A DNA stretch of 56,778 nucleotides from an uncultured Saprospiraceae bacterium. Its GTDB lineage: Bacteria; Bacteroidota; Bacteroidia; Chitinophagales; Saprospiraceae. This document shows positions 9,794 to 18,343 of this stretch, one piece after another. The position numbers were made by a program, and so were the translations under genes. How positions within the stretch are numbered: the stretch's first letter is position 1; every line of letters begins with the position of its first letter. Below the pieces are notes generated by a model. The model made no database searches and was not told the DNA's origin. It saw only the letters and a program-made list of their open reading frames with translations. The stretch lies in assembly GCA_937921775.1 (NCBI GenBank), contig CAKZUK010000023.1, forward strand, positions 1-56,778, in the 5' to 3' direction.

Positions 9794-9826
9794 GTTTACG
9801 GAAAAAAATGGAGATGTGAGCCTTTT

Positions 9827-9895
9827 GACGGGGATGGGAATCTATCGGACTCGCCTTAAGGCTAGTACTTTTTCGCCAGACCGACACGATCCAAT
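9827..9895 (+). repeat. Intergenic repeat, family 1
   Basis: It contains GGGATGGGAATCTATCGGAC, followed by CTTTTTCGCCAGAC. The same two blocks occur at 32171-32259 and, inverted, at 42846-42937. It lies between hemH and holA. Confidence 0.65.
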
Positions 9896-9913
9896 CTTAT
9901 TTCACGAATTTAT

Positions 9914-10927
9914 CTAATCGCGAACCAAGTCAGCCACAGCTTTAATCCAATTCGGATGATCATTCAGACCTTCTACTAATTGTAACTTTTCTCCGCCATG
10001 CTCTTCAAACAACTCTTGATATTCTTCACTTACTTCTATCGTAGTTTCCAGACAGTCAGCAATGAAGGCAGGACAGAAAACAAGAATTTTCTTTTTACCT
10101 TCTTTCGCTAATTTTTCGATTACATCACTAGTGTAGGGTTGTACCCATGGGTCACGACCCAAACGCGATTGAAAACAAACCGAATGATCTTCTTCTGCAA
10201 TATTCATTTTCTTGACAATGGCTCTGGTAGTAGCAGCACAGTGTGCTTTGTAGCAGGTTTGATTGCGATCAGAGATTTCGTTGCAACAACCTTCTTTAAA
10301 ACAGTGACCACAACTATCGCCTTTTGTTATTTGCCTTTCGGGCAAACCGTGATAACTGAACATGACGTGATCGTAATCATCAAGCTTGTACTGACGACCT
10401 CGCTCCACAAAGACATCAATCATAGCTGGATAATCATAGAACTGATCAATCAACTTTAGATCTGGCATATTCCAGTACTTACTCAACTGCTTCATCACTT
10501 CTTCTTGTACTGAACCTGTAGAAGCAGAAGCATATTGTGGAAACAATGGCAAGACAATCAGTCTGGAAATTCGCTGATCCATTAACTTTTTAATAGCGGA
10601 CTCGACAGATGGACTCTGGTAGCGCATCGCCAACTCCACGATATATTCATCCCCCAAATGCTTCTGAACTCCCTCTGATAATCGGTAACCATAGACCTTC
10701 AAAGGGGAACCTTCTTCGGTCCACAATTTCTTATACTCCTTAGCTGAAGATCCTGACCGAATCGGAAGTATAATAAAGGGTACCACTATATTTCGCACTG
10801 GCCACACATCAATTACTCGTGGATCAGCTAAAAATTGCTTCAAATAGCGGTAAACCGCAGAACGAGTTGGTGCGTCCGGTGTTCCTAAATTGACTAATAA
10901 TACTCCTGTTTTCCCTTTACTTGGCAT
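9914..10927 (-). CDS. hemH: Ferrochelatase with a Cys-rich internal segment
   Basis: 337 residues. The protein inserts Fe2+ into protoporphyrin IX (or coproporphyrin III) in heme synthesis. Signatures are the N-terminal GVLLVNLGTPDAPT, the catalytic-type His in MFSYHGLPER, and ETTIEVSEEY with the conserved Glu. A central segment with six Cys (DSCGHCFKEGCCNEI, then QTCYKAHC) resembles the internal cysteine cluster reported in some [2Fe-2S] ferrochelatases such as those of Bdellovibrio and Myxococcus. Iron-sulfur binding here is an inference. It starts at ATG, with a TAGCTTTG box upstream. Confidence 0.95.
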   Translation of the reverse strand: MPSKGKTGVLLVNLGTPDAPTRSAVYRYLKQFLADPRVIDVWPVRNIVVPFIILPIRSGSSAKEYKKLWTEEGSPLKVYGYRLSEGVQKHLGDEYIVELAMRYQSPSVESAIKKLMDQRISRLIVLPLFPQYASASTGSVQEEVMKQLSKYWNMPDLKLIDQFYDYPAMIDVFVERGRQYKLDDYDHVMFSYHGLPERQITKGDSCGHCFKEGCCNEISDRNQTCYKAHCAATTRAIVKKMNIAEEDHSVCFQSRLGRDPWVQPYTSDVIEKLAKEGKKKILVFCPAFIADCLETTIEVSEEYQELFEEHGGEKLQLVEGLNDHPNWIKAVADLVRD

Positions 10928-10956
10928 GGTTTGAATTTTATGTCATACTAAATTGA

Positions 10957-10964
10957 CAAAGCTA
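10957..10964 (-). promoter_or_regulatory. hemH: Candidate -7 box (TAGCTTTG) for hemH
   Basis: An exact TAnnTTTG match on the minus strand, 30 bases before the hemH ATG. The -33 region is T-rich but has no clean TTG at 19-21 bases. Confidence 0.45.
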
Positions 10965-11148
10965 AAACAATAATGGGTAAAAAGGGTTTTGAGGGCTTGT
11001 AATATTGGTGTCATAAAATTTTGACCGCTTTTTTTATTTTCATCTGGCAATACTCATTTTTTTTGTTTAGACTTAGATCTAACTATATAGCTCTAGCCTC
11101 TTATCTTCTTTCTTTTGCTTAAATTGCAAATCAAATAAATAGCAAACC

Positions 11149-13443
11149 ATGCGTTTAAAAAATGTGCTCTTCTTCCTGATCTTTAGTTTTTCGTGTTTAG
11201 CCCAAAATCTTTTTCCAGAGCCCGGACCTGTATTTGATGATGCTATGGTTCCTCGGATAGATGTGCTTATTGCAACAACAGATTTGGAAACCTTACTCAC
11301 AGAAGGAAATGAATTCAGCAATGTGGAATATCCGGTTACATTCATTTTTAATAATGGGATGATCTTGGACACTTTGGAAGATGTTGGTTTTCGCTTGCGC
11401 GGAAATACCTCGAGGACGGCAGAGAAGAAATCCTTTAAATTGTCATTCAACACTTTTGTGGAAGGTCAAAAATTCTATGATTTGGAAAAGATGAACATTA
11501 ATGGGAGCCATAATGATCCAACAAATGCTCGGGTAAAACTTGCATTGGATTTAGCCGCTAAAACTGGTATACTAGGACCACGATCGAATCATGTAGAATT
11601 GTATATCAACGATTCCTATTTTGGTTTGTATACCAACGTAGAGCACATTGACGAAGAGTTTGTTGATTTGCGTTTTGCTAACAAGTCAGGAAATTTATAT
11701 AAATGCCTTTGGCCAGCACAGCTAAATTACTTGGGTACGAACCCTGAACTTTATAAATTCGAAAATAGTGGTCGTCGAGCTTATGAATTGAAAACCAATA
11801 ATTATTACGACGACTATAGCGACCTTGCTCATTTTATTGATGTTTTGAATAACAGCTCGATTGATGAATTGGCTTGTGAATTAGAGCAAGTATTTAATGT
11901 TGATACTTACCTCAAAGCAGTTGCTTACGAAATATTAATTGGACATTGGGACAATTATATTTTTAATAAAAACAATTTCTACCTCTATCACAACTTAGAG
12001 AGTAGTCAGTTTGAATACATTCTTTTTGATGTAGACAATACGCTTGGCATTAATTGGTTGGCAGGTAATTTTGACTTTAGCAATCGAAACATTTACAACT
12101 GGTCTGGACCTGGCGAACCTCGACCTATGTATACTCGAATCTTGCAAGTACAAGAATTTAGAGATCGCCTTTCCCTTTTCATTAGTCAGTTTAGCACAAT
12201 GCATTTACACCCAGATACTTTAGCTCCGATTGCTGATGACTTACGTCAAAAATTTGAACCGTTTATGCTTAACGACCCTTTATTCCCTTTGGATTATGGC
12301 TTTACGATGGATGAATTCAATACTTCCTTTACGGAATCTGTAGGTTATTGGTTTATACCACATGGCATTGGTTCTTTTCTGCAAACACGATATAGCTCAG
12401 CCATGACACAATTACAAGTAAATTCGATTGCTCCTGTTATTTCACAGGTTAAAAGTACAGCTAGCTATTTCGGGGAACCGATATCTATCACAGCAAAGGT
12501 ATACGATGATCAACAAGTCATAGAAGTAAATCTATATCATCAGATCAATGGCATTACTCAAGCTCCGATAAGCATGTTTGATGATGGACTCAACAATGAT
12601 GGCCAAGCCAATGATGGTATTTACGGCGCTGTACTTTCGGCCATCAATGAAGATGCTGTGATTACTTACTATTTAGATGCATCTGACAATTACAATGAGT
12701 TAACGATCTTCCCGAGTTGCGACAATCTTTATCATTATGTTGGCTCGTCCTCTCTCCCACTCCGCATCAATGAAGTTATGTCCACCAACACTTCTACCAT
12801 TGCAGATGAAGCAGGTGAATATGATGATTGGATTGAAGTCCACAATTTTGGAATGGATGATATTGATCTTAATGGCATGTTCTTGACTGACAATCCAAAT
12901 CTTCGCGAAAAATGGAAAATGCCAAATATTTGCATCAAAGCCGGTAGCTATCTTTTACTTTGGGCGGATAAGGATTTGGAACAAGGAAATACACACTGCA
13001 ATTTCAAATTATCTGCAGACGGTGAGCGTCTTGTTTTGTTCGACACTGAAGCAAATAATTTTGCTCAAATTGATTTCGTAGAATATCCTGCTCAAACTGA
13101 TGACACTAGTTGGGCTCGTCTTCCCAATGGCAATGGGCCTTTTACCAATCTAGATCCAACTCCTGCTTATTCCAATGATCCGAATTCAGTTTCTGAGTTA
13201 ACTACTTCTTTTTTAAAAATACACCCTAATCCTTCCAGTGATTTTGTTCAAATCATTTTGAATGACCTTGATCTATTTTTTGACTTAAAAATTTTTGATA
13301 GCAATGGCCAGCTTGTATTTTCTAAAACGGGAAACGGTTCAAATTGCATAGTTGATATTACTGCTTTGGTAAAAGGCATTTACTTGGTAAAAGTTACTTT
13401 GACGAATGGAGTTGAAAAGACTGGTAAGCTGGCTCGAATTTAA
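11149..13443 (+). CDS. CotH kinase-like, lamin-tail-domain exported protein with T9SS sorting domain
   Basis: 764 residues with a signal peptide (FLIFSFSCLAQ). Residues about 35-410 match the CotH family: FRLRGNTSR, KLSFN, NDSYFGLYTNVEHIDEEF, GNLYKC, and YILFDVDNTLG with its Asp residues. CotH members include atypical protein kinases. About 540-670 is a lamin-tail (LTD) domain: LRINEVMSTNTS, then DDWIEVHNFG. The end is a type A T9SS sorting domain (IHPNPSSD to LARI). The protein is likely surface-exposed. CotH plus LTD plus a sorting domain is a combination found in Bacteroidota. The substrate is unknown. Confidence 0.88.
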   Translation: MRLKNVLFFLIFSFSCLAQNLFPEPGPVFDDAMVPRIDVLIATTDLETLLTEGNEFSNVEYPVTFIFNNGMILDTLEDVGFRLRGNTSRTAEKKSFKLSFNTFVEGQKFYDLEKMNINGSHNDPTNARVKLALDLAAKTGILGPRSNHVELYINDSYFGLYTNVEHIDEEFVDLRFANKSGNLYKCLWPAQLNYLGTNPELYKFENSGRRAYELKTNNYYDDYSDLAHFIDVLNNSSIDELACELEQVFNVDTYLKAVAYEILIGHWDNYIFNKNNFYLYHNLESSQFEYILFDVDNTLGINWLAGNFDFSNRNIYNWSGPGEPRPMYTRILQVQEFRDRLSLFISQFSTMHLHPDTLAPIADDLRQKFEPFMLNDPLFPLDYGFTMDEFNTSFTESVGYWFIPHGIGSFLQTRYSSAMTQLQVNSIAPVISQVKSTASYFGEPISITAKVYDDQQVIEVNLYHQINGITQAPISMFDDGLNNDGQANDGIYGAVLSAINEDAVITYYLDASDNYNELTIFPSCDNLYHYVGSSSLPLRINEVMSTNTSTIADEAGEYDDWIEVHNFGMDDIDLNGMFLTDNPNLREKWKMPNICIKAGSYLLLWADKDLEQGNTHCNFKLSADGERLVLFDTEANNFAQIDFVEYPAQTDDTSWARLPNGNGPFTNLDPTPAYSNDPNSVSELTTSFLKIHPNPSSDFVQIILNDLDLFFDLKIFDSNGQLVFSKTGNGSNCIVDITALVKGIYLVKVTLTNGVEKTGKLARI

Positions 13444-13469
13444 AAAAGAGAAAGCTTGTTTCTTTTTCA
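13442..13469 (+). terminator. Possible weak terminator after the CotH-like gene
   Basis: An A-rich arm (AAAAAGAGAAA) and a T-rich arm (TTTCTTTTT) flank GCTTG directly after the stop codon. The stem is nearly all A-U, so this is only a possible terminator. Confidence 0.35.
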
Positions 13470-13606
13470 CAAATCATCGTTTTTACTGTAACCGGAAATT
13501 AAATCTGTCTTTGCCGGCAGGCAGCCTCAAAAAAACGCACGAATTACTTTTACAAAAAAACTCAAAGGAATTACATATTTAAAAAAGAATTGCGGAATTT
13601 GCAGGC

Positions 13607-14380
13607 ATGAAAAAACCTCTGATATTAATCTCCAACGATGACAGCATTCATGCTGGTGGAATAAAAGCACTTGTAGAAGTTGCTCAAACAATAGGCGAAG
13701 TAGTTGTAGTGGCACCGGCAGCACCTCAATCAGCACAAAGTCATGCCATCACTATTAGCTCACCACTGCGACTTAAGAAGAGTAATGTCTTTGAAGGGGT
13801 GGAAGCTTACACGGTAAATGGGACTCCCGTAGATTGCATTAAAATTGCCAATTACGTGGTACTCAAAGACCGCAAGCCAGACATCGTTTTGTCAGGTATC
13901 AATCATGGTTCCAATGCGTCTATCAATATTTTGTATTCAGGGACCATGGCTGCAGCTATGGAAGGTTCTCTGGAGCATATCAACTCCATTGGTTTTTCCT
14001 TGTTAGATTATTCACCTGATGCGAATTTTGAACCTTGCAAACCTTTTGTCAAAACCATCATCGAACAGGTTTTGGAGCATGGAATAGAACATAGTTCATT
14101 ACTCAATGTTAATATTCCAAACTTACCAACAGATGAGATCAAAGGCATTCGAATTTGCCGACAGGCCGTCGGAATTTGGAAAGAAAGCTTTGCAGAAAAG
14201 GAAGACCCCTTTGGCCGACCGTACTATTGGTTGACCGGTGAATTTGTAAGCGAAGATGACGGAGATGATTCTGATATTCATGCCTTGAACGAAGGCTATA
14301 TTTCTGTGGTTCCTTCGATGAATGATTTGACTGCTTATAAAACGATTGAGTGGATGAAGGAGCTTTCTGAATTTGAATAA
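13607..14380 (+). CDS. surE: 5'/3'-nucleotidase SurE
   Basis: 257 residues, the typical SurE length. This is a divalent-metal-dependent nucleoside monophosphate phosphatase. The motifs are ILISNDDSIHAGGI (metal-binding DD near residue 9), VVAPAAPQSAQSHAIT, YTVNGTPVDCIKIA and VLSGINHGSNASINILYSGT. It heads a plus-strand run with a small membrane protein gene and lpxB. Confidence 0.96.
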   Translation: MKKPLILISNDDSIHAGGIKALVEVAQTIGEVVVVAPAAPQSAQSHAITISSPLRLKKSNVFEGVEAYTVNGTPVDCIKIANYVVLKDRKPDIVLSGINHGSNASINILYSGTMAAAMEGSLEHINSIGFSLLDYSPDANFEPCKPFVKTIIEQVLEHGIEHSSLLNVNIPNLPTDEIKGIRICRQAVGIWKESFAEKEDPFGRPYYWLTGEFVSEDDGDDSDIHALNEGYISVVPSMNDLTAYKTIEWMKELSEFE

Positions 14381-14395
14381 ACATTGGAGGTGGGA

Positions 14396-14445
14396 TCCTT
14401 CGACTCTAACTGGCTACGCCGAGTAGACCGCTTCGCTCAAGATGA
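14396..14445 (+). repeat. Intergenic repeat, family 3
   Basis: It reads ATCCTTCGACTCTAACTGGC, then TACGCCGAGTAGACCGCTTCGCTCA in two blocks. A related copy is at 46164-46210 and a short one at 6355. Confidence 0.55.
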
Positions 14446-14451
14446 AAAAAT

Positions 14452-14500
14452 AGAGTTGGGAGATTCACTCGATCGCGGAGCTCCAACTTCCCACCAACAA
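14452..14500 (+). repeat. Intergenic hairpin element, family 2 (imperfect copy)
   Basis: A GAGTTGG arm and a CCAACTT arm flank a core with CGCGGAGCTCC. It resembles the better hairpins at 23283, 26428 and 46365. Confidence 0.4.
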
Positions 14501-14531
14501 TAAACTGATAATCGAGACATAATTTTCCATT

Positions 14532-14840
14532 ATGAATTTACGAACGAATGACTTTAAAGTAGGCTTGATTACGGGATTACTAATTCCAATGCTAAGCTAT
14601 GGAATCTTGACTTTATTTTTTACTTTGTTGACAAACATGGAACTGATGGATCCTAGTGGTTTTTCCGAGAGTTGGCGAAGTCGTACGCTTGCCTTGCTGG
14701 CAATTTGTGGAAATTTAATTCCGTTTAATTTGCATAAAAAAGCGAGGCATGAAGCTAGTATGCGTGGGATGATTTTTCCTACGATTTTGTTTGTTGCTAT
14801 ATGGGTTTGGTGGTTTCGCGGAAGTTTGGGTTTGGGCTAA
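14532..14840 (+). CDS. Small inner-membrane protein between surE and lpxB
   Basis: 102 residues with three predicted membrane segments: about 10-33 (VGLITGLLIPMLSYGILTLF), 52-66 (LALLAICGNLIPF) and 80-97 (MIFPTILFVAIWVWWFRG). I do not recognise a named family. The genes are spaced by 130-150 bases, so co-transcription with surE and lpxB is possible but not shown. Its position beside lpxB might suggest an envelope role, but this is only inferred from context. Confidence 0.7.
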   Translation: MNLRTNDFKVGLITGLLIPMLSYGILTLFFTLLTNMELMDPSGFSESWRSRTLALLAICGNLIPFNLHKKARHEASMRGMIFPTILFVAIWVWWFRGSLGLG

Positions 14841-14973
14841 TATCTCATTGGGGCCTTTCCTCCTAGGTACGGAAAAAAGTCCTTCAGGCTTTCTGGCGTG
14901 GAGCACAGGCTCGTGAGATAACTGCAACTGGCACTCAACTGAAATTGTCACTGCAACTGAAATTAAAATTAAA

Positions 14974-16125
14974 ATGCGCTACTACATAATAGCAGGAGAG
15001 GCTTCCGGAGATTTGCATGGCGCTAATCTTGTGAAAGCATTGAAGACACATGACTCCGCTGCAGAGATCATGGCTTGGGGTGGTGATTTGATGACAGAGG
15101 CTGGAGCCAAAATCAGTAAACATTATCGGGATTTAGCGTTTATGGGATTCTCAGAAGTGGTGATGAATCTGAAAACTATTTTGGGCAACTTTGATTTATG
15201 CAAAAAAGAAATCCTTGCTTATAAACCAGATGTTCTGATTCTTATTGACTATCCAGGATTTAATTTACGTATGGCCAAATGGGCTAAGAAAAACAATATT
15301 CGCGTTTTCTATTACATCTCTCCGCAGATATGGGCTTGGCATTCTAGTCGAGCACATCAGATTAAAAAGAATGTAGATCGCATGTTTGTAATTCTTCCTT
15401 TCGAAAAAGATTTTTACAAAAAGTATGATTACGAAGTTGACTATGTTGGACATCCATTGTTGGATGTTTTTGATGGTTACAAAGCGGATGCGGACTTTCG
15501 CCAAAAGCATGGATTGAGTGATCAGCCGATTATTGCTTTGCTGCCAGGAAGTCGGAGACAGGAGATTAAAGTAGCGCTGAGCATTATGTTGGAAATGATT
15601 TCGAAGTTTCCAGATTATCAATTTGTGATTGCGGGAGCTCCTTCTATTCCGCAGGAATATTATGAGGATATCCTTACAGAAAATTCGCACGGAGGTAATT
15701 CAAATCCGGTCAAATTAATTCAAAATAAAACCTACGAATTACTTTCTGAATCAAAAGCGGCTTTGGTTACTTCTGGTACGGCTACTTTGGAAACGGCCTT
15801 ATTGGACGTTCCGCAGGTGGTTTGTTATAAAGGCAGTCCCCTCTCCTATTTCATTGCTCGTCGCTTGGTAAATGTGAAATACATTTCTTTGGTGAATTTG
15901 ATTTTGGATCGGCCGCTTTTACGGGAGTTGATTCAGGATGAGTTTAATCCGATAGATTTAGAGAAAGAGTTGCGGATTATTTTGGATGTAGAAGAACAGA
16001 CTAAAATGAAACTGGCGTATACTGATTTGCGTAAGATGTTGGGAGATGTGGGTGCTTCGGGGCGTTGTGCTAGTTTGATGACTCGCAGGCTCGCTCACTT
16101 CAAGGAGGATGGGACACCGATCTAA
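14974..16125 (+). CDS. lpxB: Lipid-A-disaccharide synthase
   Basis: 383 residues, a family-19 glycosyltransferase that joins UDP-2,3-diacylglucosamine and lipid X to make the lipid A disaccharide at the inner membrane. Motifs are YYIIAGEASGDLHGANL, FMGFSEVV, IDYPGFNLRMAKWAKK, YYISPQIWAWHSSRA, YVGHPLLD, LLPGSRRQEI and LVTSGTATLETAL. The presence of lpxB shows an LPS-type outer membrane. The last codons (after about residue 376, KEDGTPI and stop) lie in a copy of intergenic repeat family 1, so the extreme C-terminus is probably recently altered. Confidence 0.96.
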   Translation: MRYYIIAGEASGDLHGANLVKALKTHDSAAEIMAWGGDLMTEAGAKISKHYRDLAFMGFSEVVMNLKTILGNFDLCKKEILAYKPDVLILIDYPGFNLRMAKWAKKNNIRVFYYISPQIWAWHSSRAHQIKKNVDRMFVILPFEKDFYKKYDYEVDYVGHPLLDVFDGYKADADFRQKHGLSDQPIIALLPGSRRQEIKVALSIMLEMISKFPDYQFVIAGAPSIPQEYYEDILTENSHGGNSNPVKLIQNKTYELLSESKAALVTSGTATLETALLDVPQVVCYKGSPLSYFIARRLVNVKYISLVNLILDRPLLRELIQDEFNPIDLEKELRIILDVEEQTKMKLAYTDLRKMLGDVGASGRCASLMTRRLAHFKEDGTPI

Positions 16126-16135
16126 CAGATTGAAA
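16097..16135 (+). repeat. Intergenic repeat family 1 overlapping the 3' end of lpxB
   Basis: AGGAGGATGGGACACCGATC followed by TAACAGATTGAAACGGAT matches the element at 42687-42745 (AGGAGGATGGGAACACAGAT, then GGATGGAACAGAT). The lpxB stop codon lies inside it. Confidence 0.55.
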
Positions 16136-16238
16136 CGGATTTTTCATTTGGTTCCATTTTCCATTTATAAACACTTCCAAATTGGTATTCAATATTTTAT
16201 TTTAATCAAACCGTTATGCATATTCCCTAATTTATTCT

Positions 16239-18224
16239 ATGTCCAATAAAAATCTAACTATAGGAATCCTAGCCCACGTAGATGCTGGCAAAACTTCCTT
16301 AACCGAATGCCTCCTCTTCACTGCCGGTGCCACTACGGATCGTGGCAGCGTAGACAAAGGTTCTGCCATTACAGATGCTTTGGCGATGGAAAAAAGTAGA
16401 GGTATCTCTATAAAAACAGCAACCGTTGATTTTGTTTGGGAAGACACTGCTATTAATATTGTGGATACACCAGGGCACATTGACTTTTCGGCAGAGGTGG
16501 ATAGAGCTTTGTCCGTATTAGATCTCGTTATTTTGGTGGTGTCGGCGGTGGAAGGGGTTCAGGCGCATACGCTTAATTTGTGGGAGAGTATTCGCGAGCG
16601 ACAATTACCGGTATTGGTTTTTATCAATAAAATAGATCGTAGTGGTGCAGATTTAGAACAGGTGTTTAATGACTTTGAAAAAGATTTAGGTGCGCAATTA
16701 TTTGCACTAAACTATGGTGATAATAGTAATCCGGATCATCCAAAAATTATTGACTTTCCAAATATCCAATCGTTTCTATCTTCACCGATTATTGACAAAT
16801 CATTCGAAAACTTAGCCGACTTAGATGAGGCCTTTTTGGAAACGTACCTTGACGGAAATATTGAAGATCTAAGCACTGTTTTTGCAAAAGCTAAAAAACA
16901 AATTCAAAACAAAAAACTGATAGCTGTATTATTCGGCAGTGCAAAATTAGATTTAGGCATAGGTGATTTACTAGACAGGATGACGACTTTGTTTGAAACA
17001 AAAAGTAATACCAATAATGAGCCCTCCGCAAAAGTATTCAAGATCGAATATGATGCAAAATTGGGTCGCATGGCACATGCCCGACTGTACGCAGGTCAGT
17101 TGAAAAATAAAGACACCATCTGGTCACAACAGCTTCAAAAGGAAATTAAGATTAATCAAATCTTTCAACGGAAGTTAGGCAAACTGGAACAAGTCGGAAC
17201 ATTGGCTGCAGGTGCAATTGGTATTTTGACGACAGCTGATTTAGTCTTGGCAGGAGATGTATTAGGCCATGAAAAGTTTGACGAAAGTTTCAATAGCATC
17301 AGCCAAAGCGTATTAAGTGTTCAAGCTGTTGCAGAAGAGGAAAAGGACTATCAAAAATTGGGTGAAGCGCTCGATATATTGAATATGGAAGATCCACAAT
17401 TGGAATTCCATTGGTATAAAGCTGAGCGCGAATTTCATCTAAAGATACTAGGGCCCATTCAAACCGAAGTGCTTAAAGATAGCCTTGCCAATCGCTTCGG
17501 GATTACAGCCAACTTCTCTCCACCAAAAGTCATTTACAAAGAGACACCGAAGCAGTCTGCCGAAGGCTATGTCCGTTATTGGATGCCGAAACCTTGCTGG
17601 GCTATCATGACCTTTTTGATCGAGCCCGCAGCACTTGGTAGCGGAGTATCATTCAGTTCGAATGTACGTAGCAGCGACATTAGTCTCAAGTATCAAAACG
17701 AAGTCAAACGCGCAGTCCCCTGGTCCTTACGACAAGGGATCAAAGGTTGGGAAGTGACCGACATTAAGATTAGCTTGAAGGAAGGTTCAGAACATACCAT
17801 GCATTCCAATCCCGGTGATTTTCTATTGGCTACGCCGATGGGTATTCTACGTGGTCTGGAAGCAGCCGATACCGACTTACTGGAGCCGATGTATGCTTTT
17901 CAAATAAAAGCGAAACAGGATTTGCTGGGCGCTATTTCTTCTGATTTGAATCAGATGAATGCTCAGATTAATGCTCCGATTTTTGAAGACGACTTTTTCA
18001 CCTTGACGGGGCGAGTAGCTGTAGCCATTGCGATGGATTATAGTATTAAGTTTAGTTCGACGACTTCTGGAAAAGGGCGTTTGAAGTTCACCTTAGATGG
18101 CTATGAGAAGACGCTTATGAGCGAGGAGAAAGTTCGGGCATACAAAGGTGTTTCACCACTGGATGAGTCGCAGTGGATTTTACATAATCGGGGTGCTTTT
18201 CGGGCGGATGATCGAGTTCGATAG
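16239..18224 (+). CDS. Tet(M)/Tet(O)-like ribosomal-protection GTPase (EF-G family)
   Basis: 661 residues. GTPase motifs: G1 AHVDAGKTS, G3 DTPGHIDFSAEV, G4 NKIDRSG. The domain order and length follow Tet(M)-type ribosomal protection proteins rather than EF-G, and the N-terminal 120 residues are very close to Tet(M). Such proteins bind the ribosomal A site and release tetracycline. In domain IV, however, the loop aligned with the Tet(M) YSPVS loop reads MHSNPGDFLL and looks shorter and lacks the Tyr-Ser-Pro-Val sequence. Actual tetracycline resistance is uncertain, and another drug or an intrinsic housekeeping role is possible. No mobile-element genes flank it. Confidence 0.85.
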   Translation: MSNKNLTIGILAHVDAGKTSLTECLLFTAGATTDRGSVDKGSAITDALAMEKSRGISIKTATVDFVWEDTAINIVDTPGHIDFSAEVDRALSVLDLVILVVSAVEGVQAHTLNLWESIRERQLPVLVFINKIDRSGADLEQVFNDFEKDLGAQLFALNYGDNSNPDHPKIIDFPNIQSFLSSPIIDKSFENLADLDEAFLETYLDGNIEDLSTVFAKAKKQIQNKKLIAVLFGSAKLDLGIGDLLDRMTTLFETKSNTNNEPSAKVFKIEYDAKLGRMAHARLYAGQLKNKDTIWSQQLQKEIKINQIFQRKLGKLEQVGTLAAGAIGILTTADLVLAGDVLGHEKFDESFNSISQSVLSVQAVAEEEKDYQKLGEALDILNMEDPQLEFHWYKAEREFHLKILGPIQTEVLKDSLANRFGITANFSPPKVIYKETPKQSAEGYVRYWMPKPCWAIMTFLIEPAALGSGVSFSSNVRSSDISLKYQNEVKRAVPWSLRQGIKGWEVTDIKISLKEGSEHTMHSNPGDFLLATPMGILRGLEAADTDLLEPMYAFQIKAKQDLLGAISSDLNQMNAQINAPIFEDDFFTLTGRVAVAIAMDYSIKFSSTTSGKGRLKFTLDGYEKTLMSEEKVRAYKGVSPLDESQWILHNRGAFRADDRVR

Positions 18225-18291
18225 GCTTTGATGAAAGCAAGTTGTTGAAAGGTTATTATCTAAGACCTCTTTTCCTTCTCACTCGAATTTC

Positions 18292-18340
18292 ACGATCGTA
18301 AAAGATCCATCCTTTATCTATTCCATCTGTGTTCCACCAC
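18292..18340 (-). repeat. Intergenic repeat, family 1 (inverted copy)
   Basis: Read on the minus strand it gives GGAACACAGATGGAATAGAT followed by AAAGGATGGATC, similar to the block at 42707-42745. Confidence 0.45.
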
Positions 18341-18343
18341 ATT

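Noticed and set aside
10139..10459. A 106-codon plus-strand frame inside hemH
   Set aside because: Antisense to conserved ferrochelatase motifs; composition is not protein-like.
15265..15690. A 141-codon minus-strand frame inside lpxB
   Set aside because: Antisense shadow; lpxB motifs on the plus strand are unmistakable here.
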